Below are positions 23,111 to 35,960 of a stretch of 64,000 nt of DNA, one piece after another. The position numbers were made by a program, and so were the translations under genes. This stretch comes from Hordeum vulgare subsp. vulgare (Eukaryota > Streptophyta > Magnoliopsida > Poales > Poaceae), in the NCBI RefSeq assembly GCF_904849725.1, contig NC_058522.1:196895986-196959985 (forward strand), read 5' to 3'. Position 1 is the first letter of the stretch. Each line of letters opens with the position of its first letter. The notes below the pieces were generated by a model, which was not told the origin of the DNA, did not search any database, and saw only the letters and a program-made list of their open reading frames with translations.

Positions 23111-24886
23111 TGTTGGAAATTTGCCCTAGTGGCAATAATAAATTAGTTATTATTATATTTCTTTGTTCATGATAATCGTTTATTACCCATGCTATAATTG
23201 TATTGATCGGAAACACAAATACACGTGTGGATACATAGACAAAACACTGTCCGTAGTAAGCCTCTAGTTGACTAGCTCGTTGCTCAAATATGGTTAAGAT
23301 TTCCTAACCATAGACAAGTGTTGTCACTTGATAACAGGATCACATAATTAGGAGAATGATGTGATGGACAAGACCCAAACTATAAACGTAGCATATGGTC
23401 GTGTCAGTTTATTGTTACTGTTTTCTGCAGGTCAATGTAACTGTTCCTATGACCATGAGATCATGCAACTCCCGTACACCGGAGGAATACCTTGTGGGTA
23501 ATCAAACGTCGCAACGTAACTGGGTGACTATAACGATGCTCTACAGGTATCTCCAAAGGCGTCTGTTGGGTTCGCATGTATCAAGACTGGGATTTGTCAC
23601 TCTGTGTGAGGGAGAGGTATCTCGGGGCCCACTTGGCAATAAAACATCACAATAAGCCTTGCAAGCAATGAGACTAAGAAGTTAGTCACGGGATCTTGTA
23701 TTACGAAACGAGTAAAGAGACTTGCCGGTAACGAGATTGAACTAGGCATAGAGATACCGACAATCGAATCTCGGGCAAGTAACATACCGAAGGACAAAGG
23801 GAATAACATACGGGATTATATGAATCCTTGACATAGAGGTTCAACCAATAGAGATATTCGTAGAATATGTAGGAGCCAATATGGACATCCAGGTCCCGCT
23901 GTTGGTTATTGACCGGGGAGTTTCTCAAGTCATGTCTGCATAGTTCTCGAACCCGCAGGGTCTGCACACTTAAGGTTCGATGATGTTTTAGTATAGTTGA
24001 GTTATATGTGTTGGTGACCGAAGGTTGTTCGGAGTCCCGCATGAGATCACGGACGTCACGAGGGTTTCCAGAATAGTCTGGAAACAAAGATTGATAGATA
24101 GGAAGTTGGTGTATGAATTCCGGAAGGTTTTTGAGCATTGTCGGCAGTCTACCGGCAGTGACAAATGGGTTCCGGGGGCCCACTGGGTGGGCCCACCACG
24201 TCCCAAGGGGTCCACATGGGTTTATAGGATGTGAAATAAGGCATAATGGGCTGACAAGTCATCTGAGGAAATCCCATGAGGAAAAAGGTGGAAAATCCAA
24301 AAGAGGTGGGCAATTTAGGAAGCAGTCCTAATCCAAGTGGGATTGGAGTAGGACTCCTCCCTCGTCCCCTTCGGCCGATGGCTTGGAAGCTCCCTTGAGC
24401 CTCAAGGATAGCCCCTACCCTCCTCCTATATACATTGGTGGTTTTAGGGCTTTTCATACAAAACTTTACCACGTGCAACTCAAATCTATACCACGTAGTT
24501 CTTCCTCTAGATAGGATTTCTGCGGAGCTCGGTCAAAGCCCTCAGGAGTAGATCATCACCACCACCGGCGCGCCGTCACGCGGCCGGAGAACTCATCTAC
24601 TTCTCCGTCTCTCTTGCTGGATCGAGAAGGCCGAGATCGTGATCGAGTTGTACGTGTGTTGAACATGGAGGTGCCGTCCGTTCGGCGCTAGATCGGAACG
24701 GATCGTGGGACGACGGTGATTTGAATCACGAAGCTGTACCACTACATCAACCGTATTTTTAACGCTTCCCGCTTAGCTATCTACAAGGGTATGTGGATCT
24801 AATCTCCCTCTCGTAGATGAACATCACCATGATAGGTCTTCGTGTGCGTAGGAAAGTTTTTGTTTCCCATGCAACGTTCCCCAACA
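23111..24886 (+). mobile_element. Solo LTR of Angela/WIS/BARE-type Copia
   Basis: It starts TGTTGGAAATTTGCCCTAG and ends CATGCAACGTTCCCCAACA, both diagnostic of this very abundant Triticeae Copia group. The length of 1776 bp is right for a full LTR. The 5-bp duplication TATCG is perfect (23106-23110 and 24887-24891). No internal domain or second LTR is present, so it arose by recombination between the LTRs of a once complete element. It interrupts an exon of the CACTA-1 second gene. Frames inside it are not genes. Confidence 0.95.
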
Positions 24887-24891
24887 TATCG

Positions 24892-25034
24892 AAACCGAAT
24901 GTCGTGGCCTACTTCAAAACTTTCGGCACGAGGCTCGGGTGCAGGCTGTTCGAGACTACTATGCCTCGCAGCGTATTAGAAAGGACGAGGCGAAGTGCCG
25001 CGATTATAAGATGGAGAAGGATCATTACATGAAG
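24892..25034 (+). pseudogene. CACTA-1 second gene, exon continued
   Basis: After the TATCG duplication, codons resume with a sequence including VRDYYASQRIRKDEAKCRDYK, a charged region typical of Ptta/En/Spm proteins. The exon ends with ATGAAG before GTAATT at 25035, and the same ATGAAG/GTAATTAC junction exists in CACTA-2 near 30330. CACTA-2 is inserted 18 bases into this intron. Confidence 0.75.
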
Positions 25035-25069
25035 GTAATTACATATTATTAACACTACAGGAATCAGCT

Positions 25070-25620
25070 TCTTTGCCGTCTGCCATCACAGACGGCAAAG
25101 ACTAAATCTCGGACGGCAAAGAGAATACCACAGACGTCAAAGAATCTCACGGCCGGCAAAATTTCTGCGTCAGCCTATGACGGCATCGTACCTTCTTTGC
25201 CGTCCGTCTCCCCAAAGCGGACGGCAAAGAGCTTTGCCGTCAACTTTTCATAGGAGCAGTCGGCAAAGTGCTCGAGACGGCAGCCGACAGGCGTTGCCTC
25301 CATTAGGGGTTAACAGAGGCTTTGCCGTCTGCCTCCCCCTCTTCTTTGCCGTCTGCCTCACCCCCCCCTTCTTTGCCGTCTGCCTCCCCCTTCTTCTTTG
25401 CAGTCTGCCTCCTCCTCCTCCCCCCTCCACTCTTTGTCGTCTGCCTCCTCCTCCCCCCTCCTCTATGCCCTCTTCTTTGCCGTCTGCCCACCCTGGAGGC
25501 AGACGGCAAAGAGCCTATATAGAAACCCCAGGATGCACAGCTTGGTGCCATGTGGCACCTTTGCCATCTGCCAGCGGATGGCACAGGTCTTTGTCATGAG
25601 CTGGCAGACGACAAAGAGCC
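25070..25620. repeat. CACTA-2 subterminal repeats (gene 3' side)
   Basis: Dense direct and inverted copies of TTTGCCGTCTGCC and its complement, in places spaced by C-rich CTCCCCC linkers. These are the likely binding sites for the element's own proteins, by family analogy. Alternating Pro/Ser frames through them are not genes. Confidence 0.85.
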
Positions 25621-25678
25621 CATATAGTACCTGTTTTTTTGTTTTATATTATTTCACAACACATATATATATTTGACA

Positions 25679-25850
25679 GCACATTTATATAATTCACCAC
25701 ACATATATGATATATAGTTCACCACACATATACTTGCCAGCACATTTATATAATTCACCACACATATATGATATATAGTTCACCACACATATACTTGCCA
25801 ACACATATATATAATTCACCACACATATATGATATACATATAAATCAATG
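25679..25850. repeat. 61-bp AT-rich tandem repeat
   Basis: Two full units (25679-25739, 25740-25800) and a partial third of a 61-bp repeat containing CACCACACATATATGATATA. It lies just inside the subterminal repeats. The frame on the minus strand encodes only repeated Tyr/Ile/Cys and is not a gene. Confidence 0.85.
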
Positions 25851-26089
25851 TACATCCCCATATATCGAGAGAACCAACATACAAAGTATTGCACTGTTTA
25901 TCCATATATACATATACATATAGTTCGACATTAGTCATCAACTCAAATGAAAACTAGATGATATACATATAAAGTTCATCCATCGACATTGTTCAACTCC
26001 ATGAATGCCAGCTTCCATGCATGTTGTATATCCAATCTGCAAAAATGTGAATAAGAAAGTCAGAAGAAGAACAAAATATGATTTTTGAG

Positions 26090-29020
26090 GTAATTATGTC
26101 ATTTTAGAGGAAAACAAGCTTATAATATAATATTCATGAGCTATCCAAGGTTCTTATGCCATTTTTAGCTTATTGTGGCATTTTGGAGCAAAATGGGTTC
26201 ATTATGTCATTGTTGGGGAAATTAAAGCAAGGATAATATGAAAGAGGAGAAGAAAGAGGAGGAGGAGGAGAAGAAGAAGAAGTCAAGAAGAAGGAGGAGA
26301 AGGAGGAGGAGGAGAAGGACTAGAAGGTCCTTGGCCTTCTCCTCTTCGTCCTCCTCCTCCTTCTCCTTCTTCTCTTCTTCTTCTTCTTCTTCTTTCTTTT
26401 CATTTTCCTATTTCTTCTCCTCTTCTCCTATTGTTGGAAGTAAATTACTTAATTATGTCTTTTTGGAGCTATATGGGCTAATTATACCAATTTAGAGGAA
26501 AACAAGGTAAGAATATAATATTCATGAGCTAACCAAGGTTCTTATGCCATTTTGAGCTTATTATGGCATCTTGGAGCTAAATGGGCTAATTATGTCATTA
26601 TTGGGGAAATTAAAGCAAGGATAATATGAAATAAGAGAAGAAATAGGAGGAGGAGGAGAAGAAGAAGAAATCAAGAAGGAGGAGAAGGAGGAGGAGGAGA
26701 AGGACTAGAAGGTCCTTGGCCTTCTCCTCCTCCTCCTCCTTCTCCTTCTTCTCTTCTTCTTCTTCTTCTTTCTTTTCATTTTTCCTATTTATTCTCCTCT
26801 TCTCCTCTTGTTGGAGCTAAATTACCTAATTATGTCTTTTTGGAGCTAAATGGGCTAATTATCCCATTTTAGAGGAAAACAAGCTAAGTATATAGTATTC
26901 ATGAGCTAACCAAGGTTCTTATGCCATTTTGAGGTTATTATGGTATTTTCGAGCTAAATGGGCTAATTATGTCATTGTTGGGGAAATTAAAGCAAGGATA
27001 ATATGAAAGAGGAGACGAAAGAGGAGGAGGAGGAGAAGAAGAAGAAATCAAGAATAAGGAGGAAAAGGAGGAGGAGGAGAAGGACTCGAAGGTCCTTGGC
27101 CTTCTCCTTCTCCTCCTCCTCCTCCTCCTTCTCCTTCTTCTCTTCTTCTTCTTCTTCTTCTTCTTGTTCTTCTTCTTTCTATTCATTTTTCCTATTTCTT
27201 CTCCTCTTCTCCTCCTGTTGGAGCTAAATTACCTAATTTTGTCTTTTTGGAGCTAAATGGGCTAATTATCCAATTTAAGAGGAAAACAAGCTAAGCATAT
27301 AATATTGATGAGATAGCCAAGGTTCTTATGCCATTTTGAGGTTATTATGGAATTTTGGAGCTAAATGGGCTAATTATGTCATTGTTGGGGAAATTAAAGC
27401 AAGGATAATATGAAAGAGGAGAAGAAAGAGGAGAAGAAGGAGAAGAAGAAGAAATCAAGAAGAAGGAGGAGAAGGAGGAGAAGGAGGAGGAGGAGAAGGA
27501 CTAGAAGGTCCTTGGCCTTCTCCTCCTCCTCCTCCTCCTTCTCCTTCTTCTCTTCTTCTTCTTCTTCATCATCTTTCTTTTCATTTTTCCTATTGCTTCT
27601 CCTCTTCTCGTCTTCTTGGAGCTAAATTAGCTAATTATGTCTTTTTGGAGCTAAATGGGCTAATTATCCCATTTTAGAGAAAAACAACCTAAGTATATAA
27701 TATTCATGAGCTAACCAAGGTTCTTATGCCAATTTGAGCTTATTATGTCATTTTGGAGCTAAATGGGCTAATTATGTCATTGTTGGGGAAATTAAAGCCA
27801 GGATAATATGAAAGTGGAGAAGAAAGAGGAGGAGGAGCAGAAGAAGAAGAAACCAAGAAGAACGAGGAGAAGCGGGAGAAGGAGGAGGAGGAGAAGGACT
27901 AGAAGGTCCTTGGCCTTCTCCTTCTCCTCCTAGTCCTCCTCCTTCTCCTTCTTCTCTTCTTCTTCTTCTTCTTCTTCTTTATTTTCATTTTTCCTATTTC
28001 TTCTCCTCTTCTCATCTTGTTGGAGCTAAATTATCTAATTATGTCTTTTTGGAGCTAAATGGGCTAATTATCCCATTTTAGAGGAAAACAAGCTAAGTAT
28101 ATAATATTCATGAGCTAACCAAGGTTCTTATGCCATTTTGTGGTTATTATGGTATTTTGGAGCTAAATGGGCTAATTATGTCATTGTTGGGGAAATTAAA
28201 GCAAGGATAATATGAAAGAGGAGAAGAAAGAGGAGAAGAAGGAAAAGAAGAAGAAATCAAGAAGAAGGAGGAGAAGGACTAGAAGGTCCTTGGCCTTCTC
28301 CTCCTCCTCTTCCTCCTTCTCCTTCTTTTGTTCTTCTTCTTCTTCTTCTTCTTCTTTCTTTTCATTTTTCCTATTTCTTCTCCTCTTCTCCTCTTGTTGG
28401 AGCTAAATTACCTAATTATGCCTTTTTGGAGCTAAATGGGCTAATTATCCCATTTTAGAGGAAAACAAGCTAAGTATATAATATTCATGAGCTAACCAAG
28501 GTTCTTATGCCATTTTGAGCTTATTATCACATTTTGGAGCTAAATGGGCTAATTATGTCATTGTTGGAGAAATTAAGGCAATGATAATATGAAAGATGAG
28601 AAGAAAGAGGAGGAGGAGGAGAAGAAGAAGAAATCAAGAAGAAGGAGGAGAAGGAGGAGAAGGAGGAGGAGGAGAAGGACTAGAAGGTCCTTGGCCTTCT
28701 CCTCCTTCTCCTCCTCCTCCTCCTTCTCCTTCTTCTCTTCTTCTTCTTCTTCTTTCTTTTCATTTTTCCTATTTCTTCTCCTCTTCTCTTCTTCTTGGAG
28801 CTAAATTAGCTAACTATGTCTTTTTGGAGCTAAATGGGCTAATTATCTCATTTTAGAGGAAAACAAGCTAACTATATAATATTAATGAGCTAACCAAGGT
28901 TGTTATGTAATTTTGAGGTTATTATGGCATTTTGGAGCTAAATGAGCTAATTATGTCTTTTTGGAGCTAAATGGGCTAACTATGTCATTGTTGGGGAAAT
29001 AAGGCAAGGAGAATATGAAA
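26090..29020 (-). repeat. CACTA-2 array of palindromic purine/pyrimidine units
   Basis: Seven units of about 380-416 bp. Each has a spacer containing GGAGCTAAATGGGCTAATTA, then a GAG/GAA-rich purine arm, a centre GGACTAGAAGGTCC, and a CTC/CTT-rich pyrimidine arm. Centres lie at 26317, 26702, 27082, 27498, 27896, 28276 and 28677. Each unit can fold into a hairpin with arms of tens of bases. Frames through the array are Lys/Arg and Ser/Phe homopolymer-like and are not genes. It lies downstream of the second gene in element orientation. Confidence 0.95.
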
Positions 29021-29289
29021 GAGGAGAAGAGAAACTTACCGTAGTGGTCATCAAGGAGGAGAAACACCTGGAGAAGGGTCGTGCGATGCCGCTCGGGAGT
29101 TATTCTGCAGAATAGATATTTTGCAATGTCTCAGTTAGCATGATGACACTCAATTATTAATACTAGTTTATAATGAAACTCACCGTGCCAATCGAAGAGA
29201 AGACGGGCATCGGCGGAGGGACTTGACCGCTCTTCTCGCACAGACCCTGAAGAGTGGGTCGTATTAGTTAGTAATGAAACAGACATTAC

Positions 29290-31598
29290 ACACATGATTT
29301 GGCTAATGTGTAAAAAAACTTACCACAAAAAGCTTGTACAGGGCCCGTTGACCCGCCTCATTCCGGGACCTCTCCTCCTCAATCAATCGTGCCGTGGTCT
29401 GGTCCCTCTCATCAAGAGCAGCCTGACTTGCCAATCTCTCTTTTTTGAAGAGCAGCCTCAAGAGCAGCCTGGCTTGCCAATCACTCTTTCTCAAGAGCAG
29501 CCTGGTTTGCCAATCTCTCTTTCTGAAGAGCAGCCTGAAACACCATTCCTCGTTACCAAAGTAATGATCTATGGTGACACACATAATGAAATGGATGAAA
29601 GTGTTCTTAGTCCGTACAATTAACCTCGATGGCAAGTTCTACTGGCCGTGGACGACGCATTATCTCAGGACAGCTGCTCGACTGGCGCCTTGATCTCCGG
29701 GAGAGTGAGTGGACAACGTATTATCCCATCTCCAATGGCTATCGAGCCATGGGGCCTCCCACCACCAGATATCATCACCAGCTCTGGATCCAAAGGTTCC
29801 TCGCTAGGGTTAAAGTCATCCCCTTTCGTAGCCTTCCCCGCGTCCCTCTATGCCACGAGCTTCTGGTGGGAGTATATGTTGGGGAAGTTATTGGGATCAT
29901 CCAGGTCAGACTCAGAGAATGCCTTCGCCTTCCTGTACGAGGCAGTATGGGCCATGCCATAAAGGTCGTACAAGTGTGGCATCTCCGTCTTATTGTGATG
30001 CGCCTAAAAGAGAGGAACAAAATATTAGCATCAAGAATGAATTGCATGAATCATGAAGCAAATCACATATCCAGTTTTGTCCGAACTGAAGTAAGGTGGC
30101 GCTGCCTTGATGGTGTGGCACACCAACCATTTGGCTACGCCAATCCTTCGCATTCTCGTGGACGGCTCGCCAGCTGCGTGTGCACCACTCATCAACCAAC
30201 GCTTCCCAACAATCCATCTTATCCGCACACCATCTCGGGGGCACCTGTAAGTTATTAGAAAGAATTTTCAGCGCTACGCCTATGAATGAAATCAAGAAAA
30301 CTACGTAGAAGGACTTAAGAATAGGTAATTACCTTCATGTATAGCTCCTTCTTCAAAAACTTTCCGCGGCAATCCTTCTTCTGCTTCTTAATACCACGCG
30401 TGGCTTAGTAATCTCAAATAGCCTGTGGCCGAGCCTCGTGGCGCAAGTTTTGTAGTAACCGCCTACACTCGGCCTTGAGAACCCTGGCCGCCTCCTCCTC
30501 ATATCCATCCTCACACCTACAGAAGGTCTGCAATGAAACATGAAAACACCGATTAGTACAATAATTAGCTATATTGTTAATTTTAGATTCTATAACAGGA
30601 TAATTTACCCAAAAGCTCTTGATCACCATCTCGGCCCTCGTGTGGCACAAGACACCATCTATAATCTCCTCCGGCGGGGCCTGCGCAGCCTGGTAGTGCT
30701 CCCAGGAAAATCCTAGTGTAGGAACCTGACCCTCACCACGCAACGTGACAAACCCCGGGAAATTTGTCCGGCAAAGCACACCAAGGACGGAGTTTGGCCT
30801 GCGGAATCCAAGAGGGTGTACCCATCCCCTGCAGTATGATAAGGTCAACGCACTAGATATTTGAACAAACTTGAAGGCAAAAGCTAAAAAAAGAGTAAAT
30901 ATACTTACCTATCTCCTTCAGGTTTAATCACCGGCCTCTGCTCGCGGGTAGCCGGCGCGACCGGGAGATGTGTACTACCATGCTTGTACATGGTGGCCCC
31001 GTCCACGTGCACATCGCCCTCACTATCCGTAAGCTCATCCCCGCCATCCCCGCCCCCTGAGCCACCCGGACCCTCGGTCCAATCCGGCAACTCAGTAGGA
31101 TCTGGCCAGGTCTCCCATCCGGGCCTCTCCACGTCGGGTGAAGCCTCCGGAACCGTAGTCTCGTGGGCCGAATGCACCTCGACCCGAGGCTGCTCCTGGA
31201 CCGGATTCTCATGAGACAAATGCCTGTCAACAACATGCTCCTGGAGCAGAGTCCCCGTAGCCTCCTCCGCAAACGGGTCGACCATAGTAGTCCTATGCTC
31301 GGGTGAATGAGCTGGTGGTGGTGGCGAGGACGGCTCAACAGTCCTCCTGGATCTTCCGCAGCCACCACCTCTCCCTGTACCCTTCCCCTTCTTCCCTACC
31401 CGACAAGCACCTCTCCCAGTGGGCAATGCCGCCGACGAAGAAGAACCCACGGGTGGTGTCGACAAACTGTCTGCCAAGGATCTACGGAGAGATAGGGGTG
31501 GATGGGAAGTACCACCCCTCGTGCGGGGTGCCAGGGAAGAACCCGTCGAGCGATCTGGACCAGCGCCCACCATCTTTCCACACCTGGTGACCTGCCAT
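29290..31598 (-). pseudogene. CACTA-2 second gene (Transposase_24 type)
   Basis: On the minus strand a first exon runs from about 31598 to a donor GTAAGTAT at 30908 and encodes a Ser/Pro/Gly-rich, acidic-ended region. The next exon starts after CTGCAG (30828) and carries PNSVLGVLCRTNF and GFVTLRGEGQ. Later exons hold a VPPRWCADKMDCWEALVDEW block (around 30250-30180) and a region with DPELVMISGGGRPHGSIAIGD (around 29790-29730). At 29430-29545 a short internal repeat encodes QAAL-x-KERLA-type heptads, likely a coiled coil. A stop lies between exons near 30412 and one lies within the DPELV region upstream. The order matches CACTA-1. Role is inferred from the family. Confidence 0.75.
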
Positions 31599-31696
31599 GA
31601 TAAAGATTAAAAGAAATTAGTACAACATAAAAAATTTAATAACTGACATGAATAATAAAGATTAAAATATATATAATTTAAGTTGTGAATCATACA

Positions 31697-34600
31697 AACT
31701 AATAATCATCATCAATAAATGCATCATCATCATCACTATCACGCATGTCTTCATGAATGACGTGCTCGTCGGGTTCAACGACGTGAAGTTGTGAAAGACC
31801 TTCCTTTAATCATGGAAGCATTGACAGGTCATCCGCACCAGTAAACTCTTCGAGTTCCAGGTTTTCTGGTTCCGGCTCAGGGCTAGAGTCGGATTCATTG
31901 TCGCTATCTACTTCCATGTTCTTGGGTGAAGCACGGCGGTTCTTGAAACGTTTCTTGGAAAGACGTGTTTATTGGAAGAATTCTCCATTATATGTGTCTG
32001 GGTTAATGTGAGGTTCATAAACCTGTTCATTTGGGAGAGGTGGTCTGACATGTGGCAGCACTCCATAAACAACATACCAACCTTCCAGATTCTTATCCGT
32101 TTGGCATGCCCACGGTAGATATAAAACTTGGGTCGCCTGTGGAGCCGTAATATAGACATCGGGAACATCTAAATGGGTGTTTGGATTGATTTTGGCTAGT
32201 CCTATATGTGCATGAGTCCTTCTAGTCTTCTTCGGCTGGAACCAATAACATTTGAAGACTATGACGTTCGGTGGTTTTCACCATAGAATTGAAGTTCATA
32301 AATTGCTTCAACTCTTCCATAATACTCGATAACACCTTCGCCGATAGCAGAGACACCACCATTTGGAGATTTCTGGTCGGGCATAGATAGCTCTTTGCCA
32401 AAGGTACGAAAGAGATACCCGTTGATGTTGTATTTCTCTAATGAACGGACCTTGTAGTCAAAACCATTAGCGACTTGTCTCAATTCGGCGTCCATAGACT
32501 CTGAATTAGCCTACAAGTTTAATACGAAACGATTGTTGCGTGAGCCGCAAGTTAGACCAAGAATGAAATGGTCCATTATTGATAATTACCGTTTGTTCGA
32601 ACCAAGAGATGAAACCGGGATAGCCACCTCCTGCCTTTGACAGAAGCTCATACTCTTCGACGGAATCATTTTCGATCACCGCTCCATCCGAGAATTTGGC
32701 GACATAATGGCTGTTTGAAATATCCAGGAATAAGAGCAGTTCAAATGAATTAGAAGTTACGGGAAAATGTGCCGAGAGCTCACTCGATGTACGGCCGCAC
32801 TTCTGTTAGGTTGTTGAAGATATACAACGAAATGTTCTGCCATTCTTTGACATCCAACGTTATTGGTTTCGAAGCACCGGCTGGTGCGAGCTTCCCTTTG
32901 AATAGGATGAGGTTGGACCCACCTTTTATAGGGTCTGCATCATTGTGCCGAGGCTTCGGATTATGCGAATGATGATTTTTGGCTTCGTAGTGTGCTGTCA
33001 CAAAGTTTGCCACCTCCTTTGTAATGAATGCCTCAGCCATCGATGCTTCAATTCTACGCTTATTTTTAGATTTAGCTCGAAGGGTCTTCTGCATCCTCTC
33101 AGTTGCATAGCACCAACGATCTTGCACGGGCCCACCCAATCTTACCTCGGATGGTAGATGTAAAATCAAATGCTGCATTGGATTAAAGAAGCCCAGTGCA
33201 AAGATCTTCTCTAACTTGCACAACAACTCCGGTGCACACTCCTCTATGTCTTCTACCACGCCAGGCGACAATTCTTTCGCACAAAGAACACAGAAGAAAT
33301 AGCTCAGCTCCGCCAGTACTAGCCATTCATCCTCAGGAATAAAGCCACGTAACATCACCGGCATTACCCGCTCTAGCCATATGTGCCAATCATGACTCTT
33401 GAGACCAAAGATTTTTAATTTTTCAAGACTCGCTCCCCTCTTTAGATTCGCTGCATACCCATCGGGGAACATCAAGTGCATTTTGACCCACAAGATAATT
33501 TCCCTCATAGCTGGCCTTCCAAGATTGAACCAGGCCTTTGGCTTCGACCACTTCTGCTTTCCTTTGCCTTCTCGCATGTTTTGTAACGGTCTATGACTCT
33601 AGCCTTAATATTATCTTTTGTCTTCCCATCTATCTCGAACAATGTACCAAAAATAGCCTGTCCGATATTCTTTTTAGTGTGCATCATGTCGATATTGTGT
33701 GGAAGAAGCAATTCTTTGAAGTAAGGCAGATCCCAGAAGCATGGCTTGTGAGTCCAGGCGTGTTTTGAATTATAACCCCTGAAATACCCTGGACGCTCTG
33801 GATCAGGCTCGAGGGCGTTTAACTGATCTAGGATCTGTTGGCCTGTGAACGTAGGTGGTGCCAAGTTTTTGACAACTTTACCTTTGGTAAAGTTATTCTT
33901 GTCTTTCCTAAACTGATGGTCAGGATCCAGGAACTGTCTATGCAAGTCAAAGCAAGAATACTTCCGACCCTCCTGCAACCAGTGAAACTGAAGAGCTGCC
34001 TTGCATTGGGGGCACGGGAACATTCCATAGCGCATACGGTGGCAAGTCATGCATAGAGTACATGTACCACACATGCATTTTGAAGTTTTCTTTTCTAGCG
34101 GCATCGTATGTCTTGACCCCATTATCCCAACCTTCTTCCAATTCATCCTTAAGCAGTTGAAGGTACACATTCATATTCTTCCCCGGATAATTGGGCCCTG
34201 GAATTATCAACGTCAGAAATATGTTCTTTCTTTGCATAATCTGCCTGGGGGGAGATTGAGTGGAATGACAAATACAGGCCAACAACTGTATTGGGTTAAT
34301 CTCATGCCGAAGGGATTAAAACCATCCGTGGCGGCGCAGACTCGAGGATTCCTTAGATCTGCCGCTTTATCCTGATGCAATCCATCGAAATGTTTCCACG
34401 CTTCCCCATCCGATGTGTGTACCATCATCTTATTCCCATCCGCATCTAGTTCGGTTCTTTTGCCCAATTTGTCCCATGTCATCTGTCTGACTGTCTCCTG
34501 GACCATGAAAAGACGTTGAAGTCTTGGTCCGATTGGCATATATTGAAGAACACTAACTGCGATTTTGGTCTACCTCTTCTCACCCATACCGTTGTCTACC

Positions 34601-35294
34601 ACAAGATACCTGCAAGACTCTCAGTTGGGACAATAGTCCAAGTGTGCATACTCCTTCCTAAATAATACACATCCTTTCTCACATGCATCTATCTTCTCAT
34701 AGAGCATCTTAAGTACACGAAGTATTTTGTCCGACTGGTACAGGTTTGCACGCATGACATGGCCTTTGGGTAGGTAGTGTCCAAATAGTGTCATCATCGC
34801 GTCTTAACATTCTCTTCCCAAGTTGAACTGAGCCTTCAGAGCCATTACTTGTGCAATTGCATCCAGCTGACAGAGCTCAGTGTACTCATGGAGAGGACGT
34901 TTTGAAGACTCCAACATTTCATAAAAGGCATTTGCAGATTCCTCCATCTCATCTTCCGAATCCCGAGCATCATCAAAGTCTTGCACCATGTCTTCGATCC
35001 CGGTACCATGCTCGTCCGTGCGACCACGGACCACCTCAGCTCTTGTGCGTTGTATAGAGTCACCATGAAATGTACACACTGTATAATTCGGATTAAAACC
35101 CCTCCTCTGCAGGTGTTTAATCATTACAGCCTCTGTCGTCTTTTTATAGTTGTCGCATCCAGGACAGGGGCAATAGTTTCTGTCCTGGCCATTTGCGAAT
35201 GCGGCTTTGAAAATTCCTTTGTTTTTCCAAACCATTCTTTCGTCATATCTTTCTGACTAGGGTGACCGGTATACATCCACGCACGATCACTCAT
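31697..35294 (-). pseudogene. CACTA-2 TNP2-type transposase, frameshifted
   Basis: The ATG at 35292-35294 encodes MSDRAWMYTGHPSQKDM, the same N-terminus as in CACTA-1. A one-base shift follows near 35235, and the frame resumes as 35235-34804. The TNP2 core is spread over several frames (34539-34213, 34285-33947, 34170-33505), then a DUF4218-like part at 33577-32780 and a DUF4216-like part at 32495-31700, ending in an Asp-rich tail (DSDDDDAFIDDD). Unlike CACTA-1 it keeps the stretch between the N-terminal and core regions (34444-34734). Several stops and shifts make it inactive, but it is the more complete of the two copies. Confidence 0.85.
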
Positions 35295-35960
35295 CTTGCC
35301 TAGCTACTAAAGACAGAAGAAATATATTTATATATAATTTAGCATTTATATTCATCGGTTAATCAGGTTCGCCATTTTTATTACGTCGAGGCAACCTACA
35401 CGCTAATAGGTAAAGATAGGTCCTAATCCCACCCTAATATGTGTAGATTGGGTTCGTTTTCCCATGCTCTGCTCCTGATCCAACGCAAAATTTCGCACCT
35501 CCCCGCTGTTCGCCTGATACACGTCTCCGCAATAAACAGAGAGGATGTGCATCCGGAGAACAACAGGGAGGCACTGACGAAATTACGCATCGGATCCAGA
35601 GCACAGCATACGGGAAAACAAACACAATATACACATACTCGGGCTGTCCATGGATAATGTTGGACAATTCAAAAGGATGACGGTTATAAATATGCAAAGA
35701 CATGCATATTTATAGATGTCTCCCTTTCGAACACGAGACGCATACTGGTCACGCATACTGATAAATTAATTTAATTACCTAAATCTAGAAAGTTTCATCC
35801 GGAAACTGAGCCACAGTAAATGAAGGGGCGGGGAGGAGATGAAATTTGTACTGACCCACGAATGCAGGGGGAGCTCGTATAACACACGGGCAGGTCTTCG
35901 CATAGCAGACCTCACAGCGACGAGACAACTATCACATGTAAATCCACCCGATCAACACAA
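35295..35960 (-). other. CACTA-2 leader upstream of transposase, with two hairpins
   Basis: A long inverted repeat at 35436-35640 has arms reading GTGTAGATTGGGTTCG and, from the far side, GTGTATATTGTGTTTG. A second, shorter one lies at 35668-35731 and ends TTCGAA. Both correspond to hairpins at 18148-18333 and 18057-18120 in CACTA-1. No coding sequence is credible here. Confidence 0.7.

Noticed and set aside
26238..28856. Series of Lys/Arg-then-Ser/Phe open frames as a family of small basic proteins
   Set aside because: They arise from GAA/GAG arms followed by CTT/CTC arms in the palindromic array. The similarity between them is that of the repeat units.
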